DNA of 64,000 nucleotides from Arcanobacterium buesumense (GCF_012563545.1 NZ_CP050804.1:868001-932000); one strand, 5' to 3'. Numbered from the stretch's first letter, positions 1-9,597 are shown. Translations and numbers: made by a program. The notes: generated by a model from the letters alone, not told the origin.

Positions 1-512
1 GGTAGTTGGTAGAGTAGATCTCGTACTCCACGCATTCGAGGATGATATCTGAGCCGGTTGGCCCGCTCAACTATCTGATCAAATGATGCGCCATGCCGTA
101 ATAGATTGAGTAATGCTTCAACACCGGTAGCTAAGTCGCTTCGAAGTAAATCAATGGCAGTTCTCTCTTTTGTTGTCAGTGTCGTTGAGCCAAGCATAAC
201 TAAGTCAGTAACTGGATAAATTTGGCGTGGATATTTTGTTGTGGCCATATCTGGATGGCTCATAAGATGGATAGAACGAGTTAATTCAATACTCGTTTTC
301 CCGGTGTATATCCAGTAAGCACCCACATGAGAGACAATAACTTTAGAACCATGTATTGCTCCGATAAGTCCAGCACGTTGAGTTTCGGTCAAGACATAAT
401 TCCGCGCAATCCACCCGATACCTCCGAGTTCAACGAGAAGTCCAGAAGTAGTTAACAATTCGAATTGATTGCGTTCGTACAAAGAATGTGGTCTAAGAAT
501 AAGTGGATGCAT
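1..512 (-). CDS. AbiEi-like / DUF559-neighbourhood hypothetical protein, 3' end cut by window edge
   Basis: A stop-free reading frame runs from an ATG at 512 on the minus strand to the left window edge, giving 170 residues of an incomplete protein. The region TTLTTKERTAIDLLRS resembles the 'VTTPARTAVDLA' segment of a large actinobacterial family usually annotated as type IV toxin-antitoxin AbiEi-like antitoxin domain proteins, and the upstream part (residues 15-65, ending IVSHVGAYWIYTG) fits the winged-helix plus SH-x-SAAW portion of that family. The assignment rests on remembered sequence patterns, not a search. Members often occur without a partner toxin, so an active toxin-antitoxin role is not implied. 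A 17-bp hairpin at 543-580 separates it from the next minus-strand gene. The start lacks a strong Shine-Dalgarno sequence. Confidence 0.55.
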   Translation of the reverse strand, partial: MHPLILRPHSLYERNQFELLTTSGLLVELGGIGWIARNYVLTETQRAGLIGAIHGSKVIVSHVGAYWIYTGKTSIELTRSIHLMSHPDMATTKYPRQIYPVTDLVMLGSTTLTTKERTAIDLLRSDLATGVEALLNLLRHGASFDQIVERANRLRYHPRMRGVRDLLYQL

Positions 513-542
513 ACAATAAGTAAAACATAGGTATAAACAACA

Positions 543-580
543 CGATGGGGGTAATCCACAGCAGTGGATTACCCCCATCG
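543..580 (-). terminator. Perfect hairpin terminator of the DUF349 gene
   Basis: A perfect 17-bp inverted repeat (543-559 pairing with 564-580) with loop AGCA lies 33 bases beyond the stop of the DUF349 gene. Minus-strand transcription leaves the stem into a T-rich tract, which fits intrinsic termination. Confidence 0.8.
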
Positions 581-612
581 ACAGTTAGCGCATATAGGCT
601 AGACTATGATGT

Positions 613-1941
613 TCACTCAGCTAGGACTGCAGCAAGCCAAGTCTTACGAGCTTCAAGGGCTGCATTAAGTTCCTTCAGCTTCTTATCGTTGCCAGCACTC
701 TTTGCCTTTTCGATATCTGCTTCAAGCTCGACGATAAGAGCTCGAAGTTGAGCGACCATACCGTCAGTACGTTCTTTCTTATCTGGGTCAGACTTACGCC
801 ATTGCTCTGATTCTGCATCGCGAATCGCACGCTCGATATCACGCAAACGACCCTCGGTGCGAGAAACTTCTGCACGCGGTACGCGGCCAATCGCATCCCA
901 GCGTTCACCGATGGATCGAATCTGCTCTTTCGCATAATCAACATCAGTGACTGGAACAAGCTTTTCAGCTTCCTCTAGCAGGGCAAGTTTAGCAGTCAGG
1001 TTCGCACCGAATTCCTCGTCCAGAGCCGAATTATGAGCGGATCGGGCATCGAAGAAAGATTGCTGAGCCAAGCGGAAACGCTCCCACAAGCGGTCGTCTT
1101 CCTTCTTGATCGAGCGGCCCGCGGCCTTCCACTCTTCCATGAGATCACGGAAACGGGCGGCTGTAGGGCCCCATTCGGTGGATGATGCGAGGGACTCTGC
1201 TTCAGCAATAAGTTCCTCTTTGCGTGCCACGGTAATCTTCAGAGCCGCATCACGTTCGGAGAAGTATTGACGACGGTGACGGTCAAACTTTGTACGAGCA
1301 GAAGAAAAACGCTTCCACAAGCTTTCTTCAGTTGGTCTATCGATACGTGCACCAGTACGCTGAGAAGTTTTCCAAGCCTCAAGTAAATCGGTTAGTTCCT
1401 GACGGGAGTTCTTCCAATGTGTCCGGGCTGGATCTTGGTTGGCGAGAGCTTCCGCCTTTTCCACGATCTCAGTGCGTTCAGCTAACGCTTGCTCTTTAGC
1501 AGCAGCGCGCTCGGCAGCTACTTGTTCCCGGCGCTCTTCGGCCAGTTCATCTAGCTTAGCGGTACGTTCTTTCAATGAAGCAATATCGCCAACAACAGCT
1601 GGTTCGACAAGTTGCTCATGCAAAGTTTTTAATGACTGGCGTGCTTCTTCAGGGGAAATGTTAGAAATGCGCGTCTCAAGGAGGGCGACTTGTGCTTGCA
1701 AATCTAAGAAACGACGAACGTAAAGTTCGAGCGCCTCTTCTAGGGTGCCGCCAGCAGCGTACTGACCGACGACGCGTTCAGTGCCATCGGCTTCTTTAAG
1801 CCAAACATTTCCCTCGCTATCAACACGACCAAAAGTAGCCGCGAGTTTTGCCTGCGCATCGTCAACAGGCGGAATTGGCGCAGTTGCCGGCTTAGGATGT
1901 GCGATTGCGCGCGGGGTTGGGGTGGGATTCTTATCAGTCAT
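613..1941 (-). CDS. DUF349 domain-containing protein
   Basis: A 442-residue, strongly charged, helical protein. After a Pro-rich N-terminus (residues 1-27) and a short 'GRVDSEGNVWLKEADGT' segment comes a coiled-coil region (about 75-155). Three copies of the DUF349 repeat follow (about 150-228, 232-305 and 310-385), each with the W-K...F pattern, for example SLWKRFSSARTKF and RLWERFRLAQQSF. The family is widespread in Actinobacteria; its biochemical role is not settled, so none is assigned. The ATG at 1941 is preceded by GGAGG at good spacing. It is transcribed alone, divergently from the metallo-hydrolase/hisS side, and ends at the hairpin 543-580. Confidence 0.9.
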   Translation of the reverse strand: MTDKNPTPTPRAIAHPKPATAPIPPVDDAQAKLAATFGRVDSEGNVWLKEADGTERVVGQYAAGGTLEEALELYVRRFLDLQAQVALLETRISNISPEEARQSLKTLHEQLVEPAVVGDIASLKERTAKLDELAEERREQVAAERAAAKEQALAERTEIVEKAEALANQDPARTHWKNSRQELTDLLEAWKTSQRTGARIDRPTEESLWKRFSSARTKFDRHRRQYFSERDAALKITVARKEELIAEAESLASSTEWGPTAARFRDLMEEWKAAGRSIKKEDDRLWERFRLAQQSFFDARSAHNSALDEEFGANLTAKLALLEEAEKLVPVTDVDYAKEQIRSIGERWDAIGRVPRAEVSRTEGRLRDIERAIRDAESEQWRKSDPDKKERTDGMVAQLRALIVELEADIEKAKSAGNDKKLKELNAALEARKTWLAAVLAE

Positions 1942-2042
1942 GAGACCCTCCTTCAGACGGGGTAGACCGTTCTCGTTGTCATACGTAATTCTAGTTTACG
2001 CCTAATTGGAGTGTTTTGTTGATCTTCCGGTACGGTTAAGAC

Positions 2043-2768
2043 ATGTTATTTTTGCGATACGACCAAACATTCTTGCAGGCAAACACGTATATTTTGGCTG
2101 ACGACGACGAACGGTCCGCTCTCGTCGTCGATCCGGGAGCCGGAAGCCGCGCTTGGATTCAGCAAACATTGGCTGAAACAAACCTTACATTAGGCGCAGT
2201 GCTCCTTACTCACGGTCATCCGGATCACGTCTGGGATAGTGCGAGTGTCGCTGGTGACAAACCCGTCTACATTGCTCAACCTGACGCATATCGAATGGAT
2301 GATCCCAATGCCTTTTTACCCGCCGATAGTGGACGTGAATTAGCGTTACGACGTTTAGGCGGAAGTGATTGGAAGAAACCGAGCAATCTTGAATTATTAC
2401 CGGCTGATATTTTTTCTACCTCAGTTGAACTTGTCCCTGGTATCGCGATGCGCGCAGTGCCAGCACCTGGGCATACCGAAGGCTCTACAGTTTTCTTAAT
2501 TGAGGGACAGGTTACTAATGTTCCGTATTCCATCATGTTGCCTACCGGACGTCGCGAGAAGTTTTTACTTGGCGGAGATGTGATCTTTAATGGTGGAATT
2601 GGCCGTACGGATTTCCCAGGCGGTGATGAACATCAAATGGTAGCCACCTTGCGCTTGCTTGTTAATGTGATTCGACCAGAGACCTATATTTTGCCCGGTC
2701 ATGGTCCGCTTACTACCATGTTTCATGAGACGCGACATTCTCCGTTCCTGCATGCGGCAATGAGCTAA
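2043..2768 (+). CDS. MBL-fold metallo-hydrolase (glyoxalase II-like)
   Basis: A 241-residue metallo-beta-lactamase-fold hydrolase. The metal-binding signature THGHPDH gives His57, His59, Asp61 and His62. It is followed by PGHTEGS (His144), LLGGDVIF (Asp179) and LPGHGP (His220), the complete binuclear metal set of the glyoxalase II-like branch. The likely chemistry is hydrolysis of a thioester or related ester in the cytoplasm; the substrate cannot be told from sequence. In Actinobacteria a gene of this type commonly precedes hisS, as here (66 bases upstream), which supports the family but not a function. No signal peptide is present. The ATG at 2043 has only a weak Shine-Dalgarno sequence. 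Confidence 0.88.
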   Translation: MLFLRYDQTFLQANTYILADDDERSALVVDPGAGSRAWIQQTLAETNLTLGAVLLTHGHPDHVWDSASVAGDKPVYIAQPDAYRMDDPNAFLPADSGRELALRRLGGSDWKKPSNLELLPADIFSTSVELVPGIAMRAVPAPGHTEGSTVFLIEGQVTNVPYSIMLPTGRREKFLLGGDVIFNGGIGRTDFPGGDEHQMVATLRLLVNVIRPETYILPGHGPLTTMFHETRHSPFLHAAMS

Positions 2769-2834
2769 GAATTTAGCTCACAAACCCTGCTTTAGATTCC
2801 CTTTTCTTTGGTATTTCATGGAAGAATAATATTT

Positions 2835-4166
2835 ATGGCTAAAATCGCACCGTTATCCGGATTTCCTGAGTGGCTTCCTGCTGGGCGCCTTGTAGAACAA
2901 GAAGTATTAGACGCACTTCGGCGTACTTTTGAGTTACATGCCTTTTCGTCGATTGAAACGCGAGCAGTTGAGCCAGTCGAACGGTTATTATCTAAAGGTG
3001 AAACGTCGAAGGAAATCTACCTTCTGCGGCGTTTACAGGCTGGGGAAAACCAGGAAAAAGATGAACTAGGTTTGCACTTTGATCTGACTGTGCCATTGGC
3101 GCGTTATGTACTGGAAAATGCTGGACATCTAGATTTCCCATTCCGGCGATACCAGATTCAGAAAGTTTGGCGAGGTGAGCGACCACAAGATGGGCGATTC
3201 CGAGAGTTTATCCAAGCAGATGTGGATGTTGTTGGTCAAGATACTCTCGCATTCCATCACGAAATTGAGTTGCCCTTAGTTATGGTCGATGCGCTATCAA
3301 CCTTGCCTATTCCACGAGTCCGTATTCACGCGTCAAACCGTAAAGTCGCACAGGGATTCTACGAAGCAATTGGTATCGAGGATGTTGAGCAAACCCTACG
3401 CATTGTCGATAAGCTCGATAAAGTCGGCCCAGAGGTGGTTAAGGAATTGCTCGCCCGAGATGTGAACGCAACTCCTGATCAAGCACGGCTAACTCTAGAA
3501 CTTGCTCAAATTTGTACTGAAGATGCCTCATTCGCAGATAAGATTTCATCCTTTGGATTGAAATCGGATCTGTTAGACGAAGGCCTCCATGAGCTTGTTG
3601 CTTTAATTGAAGGTGCTAATGACCTTATACCAGGTTCAGTTATCGCAGATCTCAAGATCGCCCGCGGTCTTGATTATTACACTGGTTCAGTCTATGAATC
3701 AGTGATGGAAGGGCATGAAGACCTCGGCTCGGTATGTTCCGGAGGTCGCTATGACTCCCTCGTTTCAGATGGTAAACGAACCTTCCCAGGAGTGGGTCTT
3801 TCAATCGGTGTTTCACGTATTTTGGCCCGTATCATTGGGCAAGATGTTGTGCGAGCTAGCCGGAAAGTGCCAACTGCTGTGCTTGTCGCCGTTAATGATG
3901 AATCCGAACGCTCCCACGCCCAAAAGACGGCTTTTGAATTACGTCGCCGCGGTATCCCAACTGAGGTATCTCCGTCGTCAGCAAAATTCGGAAAGCAAAT
4001 CCGGTATGCCGATCGCCGTGGAATCCCATACGTTTGGTTCTCCACAGAAGAAGGCGAACAAGTCAAAGATATCCGTAGTGGTGAGCAAACTGACGCTGAT
4101 ATGCATACGTGGCAACCACCAGAAGTTGATTTGCGCCCGCACTTATACAACGGAGACCAAGAATAA
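2835..4166 (+). CDS. hisS: Histidine--tRNA ligase
   Basis: A 443-residue class II aminoacyl-tRNA synthetase that charges tRNA-His. Class II motif 2 reads FREFIQADVDVVG, and the histidine-binding signature RGLDYYTGSVYE is intact. The C-terminal anticodon-binding domain starts near the segment VPTAVLVAVNDES. I chose the ATG at 2835 (protein starts MAKIAPLSGFP) because GGAAG sits about ten bases upstream and homologues begin this way; the longer in-frame start at 2808 adds nine unlike residues. The stop TAA shares one base with the ATG of the following GTPase, so the three genes are very likely one transcript. Confidence 0.95.
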   Translation: MAKIAPLSGFPEWLPAGRLVEQEVLDALRRTFELHAFSSIETRAVEPVERLLSKGETSKEIYLLRRLQAGENQEKDELGLHFDLTVPLARYVLENAGHLDFPFRRYQIQKVWRGERPQDGRFREFIQADVDVVGQDTLAFHHEIELPLVMVDALSTLPIPRVRIHASNRKVAQGFYEAIGIEDVEQTLRIVDKLDKVGPEVVKELLARDVNATPDQARLTLELAQICTEDASFADKISSFGLKSDLLDEGLHELVALIEGANDLIPGSVIADLKIARGLDYYTGSVYESVMEGHEDLGSVCSGGRYDSLVSDGKRTFPGVGLSIGVSRILARIIGQDVVRASRKVPTAVLVAVNDESERSHAQKTAFELRRRGIPTEVSPSSAKFGKQIRYADRRGIPYVWFSTEEGEQVKDIRSGEQTDADMHTWQPPEVDLRPHLYNGDQE

Positions 4167-5875
4167 TGGTTAACGTAACCCGCTATTGCGATGTTGAAAG
4201 CGCCTTGGGTGACGTGCGCGAGGTGTTATCAACGATTCACTTCGCCTTGCCAACTATGCACGCTGAACTCGGTGGGGAAATGCTTAATGACGTTATCCAC
4301 CAACTCGATGATTATTTGTTACCACGCTACCAGAATATGGATGCGCCAATTCTCGGTGTTATTGGCGGCTCAACAGGTTCTGGAAAATCGTCATTGATTA
4401 ATTCTCTTGTACGCGAACACGTTGCTCTTACTTCACCAGTACGTCCAACAACTCGCCAACCGATGCTGATATTTAACCCAGCTGATGAACAGTGGTTTAC
4501 AGATAACCGCATTCTTCCGGGTCTGACCCGCATATCTGGAACAGCTGCGCAAGAAGATGGGCATCAATTTTTATCCTTGCACGCCTCGGAAGCTGTTGGG
4601 CCAGGGATTGCTCTTATTGATTCACCAGATATTGATTCGATAGCGCAAGATAACCGTGAGCTTGCTGCTCAATTATTATCGGCTGCTGATTTATGGATTT
4701 TTGTGACAACAGCTGCGCGCTATGCTGATGCAATTCCGTGGGCATTACTCGACGAAGCAGCTGAACGCAATATCGTTATCGCAGTGGTTCTTAACCGGGT
4801 GCCGCGTGGACAAGGTGCGCAAATACGCCCTGATCTTGTTCGTCGTCTAAACGAACGAGGCTTGGGCAGTGCGCCATTGTTTGTTATTTCGGAACAAGAT
4901 TTCGATGATCTTGGTTTCATTCGCAAACCCGATATTGCATCGTTACGTGACTGGCTTCTTGCGCTCACCCGAGATACCGCAGCTCGTTCGGCAGTCGTGC
5001 GTCAAACATTGTCAGGGGCTGTAGGTATGCTCCTAGAATCGCTTGGCACTATTCACGATTCCTATCAAGAGCAGGTTGATTCGGTTCACTCGCTTCGTTG
5101 GGATATTGATCATGCTAGTGATACCGCATGGGATAATATCGACAAAGCTCTTGAAGATGGTTCATTATTGCGTGGCGAAGTACTTGCCAGGTGGCAAGAT
5201 ATCGTTGGCGCCGGAACCTGGACGCGGGCCTTAGAAGATGGAGTTAGTAAAGTACGCGATCGAGTATCTGCGTGGTTGACTGGCAAAACAACAGCTGAAC
5301 GTGATGCAGTCGCAGCTATTGAAGAAGGCATTCACACTTTGTTTGTTTCACAAAGTGAGGCATGCATATTGAGTGTTCAACAGGCCTGGCAACGAAGTGG
5401 TTTAATAGATCCGCCCGCGACACTGCGTTCCCCAGAAGAACGACGAATTGATGCTCATGACATTGTTCGCCAATGGCAAGAAGATCTTTACGATATGGTT
5501 ACTAACGAAAGCGGCCATAAAAAAGCAACTGCACGGGCTCTGGCATTGGGAGTTAATGCCATAGGCCTAGCCTTGATGATAGCGGTATTTTCGGCAACTG
5601 CGGGGCTTGCTGGTGGTGAAGTTGCGGTTGCTGGTGGAACGGCTGTTATTGCGCAACGCGTTCTCGAAGCTGTTTTTGGCGACGACGCTGTTCGACGCAT
5701 GACGAAAAAAGCAACTGTCTCGTTACACCAACTAGCGCAGTCGTTTATAAACACAGACCTTGACATTTACCGCGCCGCGCTTGATGAGCTTTCCATCGAT
5801 CCGGCAAGTGGACATGCCCTAGCTAAAACAAGCACCCAACTGCGGTATGCATATAATGCAGAAAGAGCATCATGA
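4166..5875 (+). CDS. P-loop GTPase, first of a membrane-type pair
   Basis: A 569-residue GTPase. The P-loop GGSTGSGKSS lies at about residues 67-76, and switch II reads LIDSPDIDS (about 152-160), with DSPD in place of the classical DxxG. The guanine-specificity motif is probably VLNRVP, a departure from NKxD. A long helical region follows, then a hydrophobic stretch near residues 455-500 (LALGVNAIGLALMIAVFSATAG) that could be membrane-inserting. This layout is like bacterial dynamin-type or Era-like membrane GTPases; I do not assign a named family. The gene is translationally coupled to hisS (1-base overlap) and to the second GTPase (ATGA overlap), implying that the two GTPases act together. 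Confidence 0.8.
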   Translation: MVNVTRYCDVESALGDVREVLSTIHFALPTMHAELGGEMLNDVIHQLDDYLLPRYQNMDAPILGVIGGSTGSGKSSLINSLVREHVALTSPVRPTTRQPMLIFNPADEQWFTDNRILPGLTRISGTAAQEDGHQFLSLHASEAVGPGIALIDSPDIDSIAQDNRELAAQLLSAADLWIFVTTAARYADAIPWALLDEAAERNIVIAVVLNRVPRGQGAQIRPDLVRRLNERGLGSAPLFVISEQDFDDLGFIRKPDIASLRDWLLALTRDTAARSAVVRQTLSGAVGMLLESLGTIHDSYQEQVDSVHSLRWDIDHASDTAWDNIDKALEDGSLLRGEVLARWQDIVGAGTWTRALEDGVSKVRDRVSAWLTGKTTAERDAVAAIEEGIHTLFVSQSEACILSVQQAWQRSGLIDPPATLRSPEERRIDAHDIVRQWQEDLYDMVTNESGHKKATARALALGVNAIGLALMIAVFSATAGLAGGEVAVAGGTAVIAQRVLEAVFGDDAVRRMTKKATVSLHQLAQSFINTDLDIYRAALDELSIDPASGHALAKTSTQLRYAYNAERAS

Positions 5876-7482
5876 GTACATCACTTAATGCCGGTATTGA
5901 ACTTTTAGATGAGGTGATGACAGACGCCGGCCAGTATTTATCTGCTAACGTATACGATCAGGCTAATGCTACACGGCAGCGATTGCAGGAGCGGCGTGGG
6001 TATGATCCCGAAGTAACAGTAGTGGCGGTTTCGGGACCAACTGGAGCTGGAAAATCTTCTGTTATCAATGCGCTCATTGGTAATGACCTTTTGACCGTTG
6101 CACCAACACGACCAACCACCGCCCATCCCACGGCATTATCTTCACTGCCGCAAAGTGAACAAAAAAATATTATGCAGTGGCTGGATGTTACGCATAGTTA
6201 CGAGTGCAGTGAGCTCAGTCAAATATTTGGAACGTCGGCGCCCTTTATTCTCATCGATTTACCAGATATCGATTCCACCTCGGTATCTAATCGGCAAACC
6301 GCTGCCTCAATTATTACCCGTGCAGATGTCATCGTTTGGGTTGTTGATCCGCAAAAATATGCCGATAGTATCGTACATGACGAATATCTTAAGGGTATGG
6401 CTGAGCATTCTTCAGTGATGATAACTGTGCTTAATCAAGCTGATAGGCTCTCTCCGGATGATCTGGATCGGGTAGTCGGATCGCTTCGTGGCATTCTCAC
6501 ATCTCACAACGTGAGCTCCGATCTTCTTGTCACTTCAGCAGTAACCGGGGCAGGAATCGACAACCTTCGTTCTCGTATTAGCCTTCTGATTGATGCGAAA
6601 AAAGCAATGCTGGACAAGCTGGCAGCCGACCTGCGTACAGTTGGCACGGCTATTGGTGAAGATCTGGAAGTCACCGGCGCAAAACAGCGTAAAGCACAGG
6701 CACCTAATCCACAACATTTTGTTGATTCTGTGTTAAATGCGGCTGGTGCTCCAGTGGTAGCCCGGTTAGCTAGCCAATCCTATGAATATCGCGCTAAAAA
6801 AGCGACGCGATGGCCGGTAACGCGATGGATAACAGCCTTAAAGATTGATCCCCTGCAACGTTTTCGACTTGCCGGGGGACCAGCAGAGCCAGAAAATAAT
6901 CCCGTTACAGGTATTGCACTTTCAGAGGTTGCATTGCAACAAGCAGATAACGAATATCAGCGCTATGTAACGCAAGCTACCAGTCATCTGCCACGACGTT
7001 GGGCACAAGAAATTATCAGTGATACCCACCATTCAGTTGAAACATTAGTGCGGCGCGTTGATTATGTTTCCTCACACGCTGAATTAGAGACAAGACGCCA
7101 TCCATTATGGTGGCGGCTTGTTAATGTTATGCAGTGGTTGTTAATGATAACTGTGTTTGGCGGCGTGCTATGGTTAGTTGCACATGCTTTAGCCGTCAAT
7201 CTTGGTATCTGGCTTGACCGTCCACCGATGGTGGGAATTTTTCCACTGCCGTTAGTAATGGTCATTGGTGGGGTGATGCTTGGATGGTTAATCTCGTTTA
7301 TATCTCGCATCGTTATTCGCCGCGGCCGGAATAGAACATATCATCGTGTTCACCGGCGTTTACTGGCGGCTTTTCGTGAAGATCTGATAGAGCATTTGCT
7401 TGAACCGTTGGAAAAACACATTGCGGTATATAACCGCGTTGCACAGGCATGTATCGAACTAGCGAAGGTTCAACAACCATAA
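5872..7482 (+). CDS. P-loop GTPase with two C-terminal membrane segments, second of the pair
   Basis: A 536-residue partner of the preceding GTPase. P-loop SGPTGAGKSS is at residues 54-63, switch II LIDLPDIDS is near residue 125, and the specificity motif LNQADRL keeps NxxD. Two strong transmembrane helices lie near residues 424-444 and 456-478, separated by a short segment and followed by the basic stretch IVIRRGRNR and a cytoplasmic helical tail. Both proteins share the LPDIDS-type switch, so they look like diverged paralogues that may form a heteromer at the membrane. Start ATG overlaps the previous stop (ATGA). The unit ends at the palindrome 7490-7531. Confidence 0.82.
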   Translation: MSTSLNAGIELLDEVMTDAGQYLSANVYDQANATRQRLQERRGYDPEVTVVAVSGPTGAGKSSVINALIGNDLLTVAPTRPTTAHPTALSSLPQSEQKNIMQWLDVTHSYECSELSQIFGTSAPFILIDLPDIDSTSVSNRQTAASIITRADVIVWVVDPQKYADSIVHDEYLKGMAEHSSVMITVLNQADRLSPDDLDRVVGSLRGILTSHNVSSDLLVTSAVTGAGIDNLRSRISLLIDAKKAMLDKLAADLRTVGTAIGEDLEVTGAKQRKAQAPNPQHFVDSVLNAAGAPVVARLASQSYEYRAKKATRWPVTRWITALKIDPLQRFRLAGGPAEPENNPVTGIALSEVALQQADNEYQRYVTQATSHLPRRWAQEIISDTHHSVETLVRRVDYVSSHAELETRRHPLWWRLVNVMQWLLMITVFGGVLWLVAHALAVNLGIWLDRPPMVGIFPLPLVMVIGGVMLGWLISFISRIVIRRGRNRTYHRVHRRLLAAFREDLIEHLLEPLEKHIAVYNRVAQACIELAKVQQP

Positions 7483-7489
7483 TAATGCG

Positions 7490-7531
7490 GTTTTAGGGGG
7501 CATAACGATTAATCGTTATGCCCCCTAAAAC
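7490..7531. terminator. Bidirectional terminator, perfect 21-bp palindrome
   Basis: Positions 7490-7510 are exactly complementary to 7511-7531, with no unpaired spacer. The arm runs from GTTTTAGGGGG to ACGATT. A-rich and T-rich ends flank the GC core, so it can terminate both the GTPase operon (stop at 7482) and the convergent DeaD gene (stop at 7551). Confidence 0.9.
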
Positions 7532-7550
7532 TGACTTACCAAACTAAATC

Positions 7551-9446
7551 TTAGTAAGAGTCTTGATAGGAACGACGGTCAGAAGTCCAGCTACCTTTGC
7601 GGTGTAACTTTTTGAAAGATCCACGGCGATCAGGTTGCGAATGACGACGCTGGGAACGTTCCTCGCCAAATTTACGATCTGCACGGTACTTACGTAATCC
7701 GGCTTCGTCACTGTTGTCATCAAATGAACGGTGACCACCCCGTGGACCAGAATCTTTTGTGATATCTAATGTGCGTCCTGAAACTCGAGCTTTAGCAATT
7801 CGACGTAGTGTTGCTGTATCGAGTTCGTTGCTGACATGAACGAGAGAGAAGGACGGGAAGATGTCGATTTTACCGAGCTGAGAACCTCGTAAGCCACCCT
7901 CGTTAGTCATCGCTCCAACGATAGCTCCAGGAGCTACACCGTCACGCCGGCCAACTTCAACTCGGTAAGTAGTTCCAGGTTCGTCAAATCCTCCGCGATC
8001 GGATCGGCGGCCACGATCTTCGCGACCCCCGCGATCGTCACGCCGGCCACGACGTTCGCGTCGATCGTCGTCGTTACTAAAACCGACTGTTAATTTATCT
8101 GGTTCGTCACCAGACTGTGGTCCCGGATCTCGAACACCCAACGCAAGTAGCGCAGCAACGAGATCGGCAAGACTGAGTAATTCCATGCCGTCGCTTTGAG
8201 CATCTTCTTGTGCGGCAACAAATTCAGAAATAATCTCGTCATAAACATGTAGGCGACCAACACTGTGGCGTTCTACCGCTTGGGCAAGGAGTTTACGGGC
8301 ACGTAGTCCAGAAACTTCAGCAGGTGTTGGTAATTCCACCTGTTTCATGTGCGTATGCGTAACCTTTTCAATTCGGCGTAACCGTTGCTTTTCCTTCGGT
8401 GTGACGAATGAAAGTGCGGTACCTTCTCGGCCAGCGCGCCCGGTACGTCCAATACGATGAACGTATGTTTCGACTTCACGAGGAATATCGAAATTAACGA
8501 CCAATCCAATACGCTCGACGTCTAGTCCACGAGCAGCCACGTCAGTAGCCACGAGAACATCGATAGATCCATGGCGAAGTCGATCAACGAGTTTTTCACG
8601 ATCTTTTTGCGCGACATCGCCAGACAAAGCTGCAGCTTGTACGCCACGGGTGGTCAGCTCAATGGCAAGGTCTTCTGCGGTAGCGCGAGTGCGCACGAAA
8701 ACTAACGCAGCATCTGCTTCGGTTGTGGCGAGCACGCGAGCTAATGCGCCAATCTTATGACGGGTTGGGACAACCGCATAGGTTTGAGTAATTGTATCGA
8801 CGGTGGAACTCGGTGAAGAAACCTGAACTTCCACTGGATTCTTTAAGTGCTTTTCAGCGACGAACCGAATTTGCTTCGGCATAGTAGCGGAGAAAAGAGC
8901 TGAGATGCGTTCTTGTGGCAAACCGGAAGCGATTTTCTCAACATCTTCAGCGAAGCCCATGCGTAGCATTTCATCAGCTTCGTCTAAAACAAAGTAACGG
9001 ATTGTTGAGAGGTCTAACGCACCACGATCAATCATATCCATTACACGGCCAGGGGTACCGACGACAACTTGAGCGCCGTCGCGAAGTGCTCCCAGCTGTG
9101 GGCCGTAAGCCGAACCGCCATAAACAGCGACGACGTCGAGACCGCCAGTTTGAGCAGCGAAAGTTTCAATTGCGTCGGCGCCTTGCAAGGCTAGTTCGCG
9201 GGTAGGTGCTAGAACAAGAGCTTGCACCTGTCGGTTATGCGCATCGACGTGTGCCAACATTGGAAGTGCGAAAGCAGCAGTTTTGCCGGTTCCGGTCTGG
9301 GCGACGCCTAAGACGTCACGTCCTTCTAAAAGCAACGGAATTGCTTGCTCTTGGATAGCAGTTGGTGTTGTAAAACCTAGATCAGTAACTGCATTGAGAA
9401 GTTCTTCTGGTAGGTTCAGGTTAGCAAAAGTAGTGGCATCAGCCAT
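7551..9446 (-). CDS. deaD: DEAD-box ATP-dependent RNA helicase, DeaD/CsdA type
   Basis: A 631-residue RNA helicase. The order is Q motif and AQTGTGKT (motif I), VLDEADEM (motif II), FSATMP (motif III), and HRIGRTGRAGR (motif VI). An Arg/Gly/Asp-rich linker follows (near residues 470-500, RRERRGRRDDRGG). Then comes a DbpA-type RNA-binding domain (TTYRVEVGRRDGV... to ARVSGRTLDI) and a basic tail. This is the CsdA/DeaD layout, involved in ribosome assembly and RNA turnover, often cold-induced. I chose the ATG at 9446 (MADATTFANLN), which has GGAAT upstream; the in-frame start at 9497 would add 17 unlike residues. It is monocistronic, with its own 150-base upstream region. Confidence 0.93.
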   Translation of the reverse strand: MADATTFANLNLPEELLNAVTDLGFTTPTAIQEQAIPLLLEGRDVLGVAQTGTGKTAAFALPMLAHVDAHNRQVQALVLAPTRELALQGADAIETFAAQTGGLDVVAVYGGSAYGPQLGALRDGAQVVVGTPGRVMDMIDRGALDLSTIRYFVLDEADEMLRMGFAEDVEKIASGLPQERISALFSATMPKQIRFVAEKHLKNPVEVQVSSPSSTVDTITQTYAVVPTRHKIGALARVLATTEADAALVFVRTRATAEDLAIELTTRGVQAAALSGDVAQKDREKLVDRLRHGSIDVLVATDVAARGLDVERIGLVVNFDIPREVETYVHRIGRTGRAGREGTALSFVTPKEKQRLRRIEKVTHTHMKQVELPTPAEVSGLRARKLLAQAVERHSVGRLHVYDEIISEFVAAQEDAQSDGMELLSLADLVAALLALGVRDPGPQSGDEPDKLTVGFSNDDDRRERRGRRDDRGGREDRGRRSDRGGFDEPGTTYRVEVGRRDGVAPGAIVGAMTNEGGLRGSQLGKIDIFPSFSLVHVSNELDTATLRRIAKARVSGRTLDITKDSGPRGGHRSFDDNSDEAGLRKYRADRKFGEERSQRRHSQPDRRGSFKKLHRKGSWTSDRRSYQDSY

Positions 9447-9512
9447 GTAGATATTCCAAACGTAGATCGAATAAGCCCGCGGAAAATCCCCATGCAAACA
9501 CTAGCGGGCCTG

Positions 9513-9527
9513 GCGCAAGACTTGCGC
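9513..9527. repeat. Short inverted repeat upstream of deaD
   Basis: GCGCAAG and its complement CTTGCGC are separated by one base, 67 bases upstream of the deaD start. It could be an operator or a small hairpin in the 5' leader. Nothing else identifies it. Confidence 0.3.
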
Positions 9528-9597
9528 ACCTACAACTGTAATAGTTTTCGCGTAAAAAGTTAGTAAGGACAACGGTGAGATGGATTACCGTGTGCCA

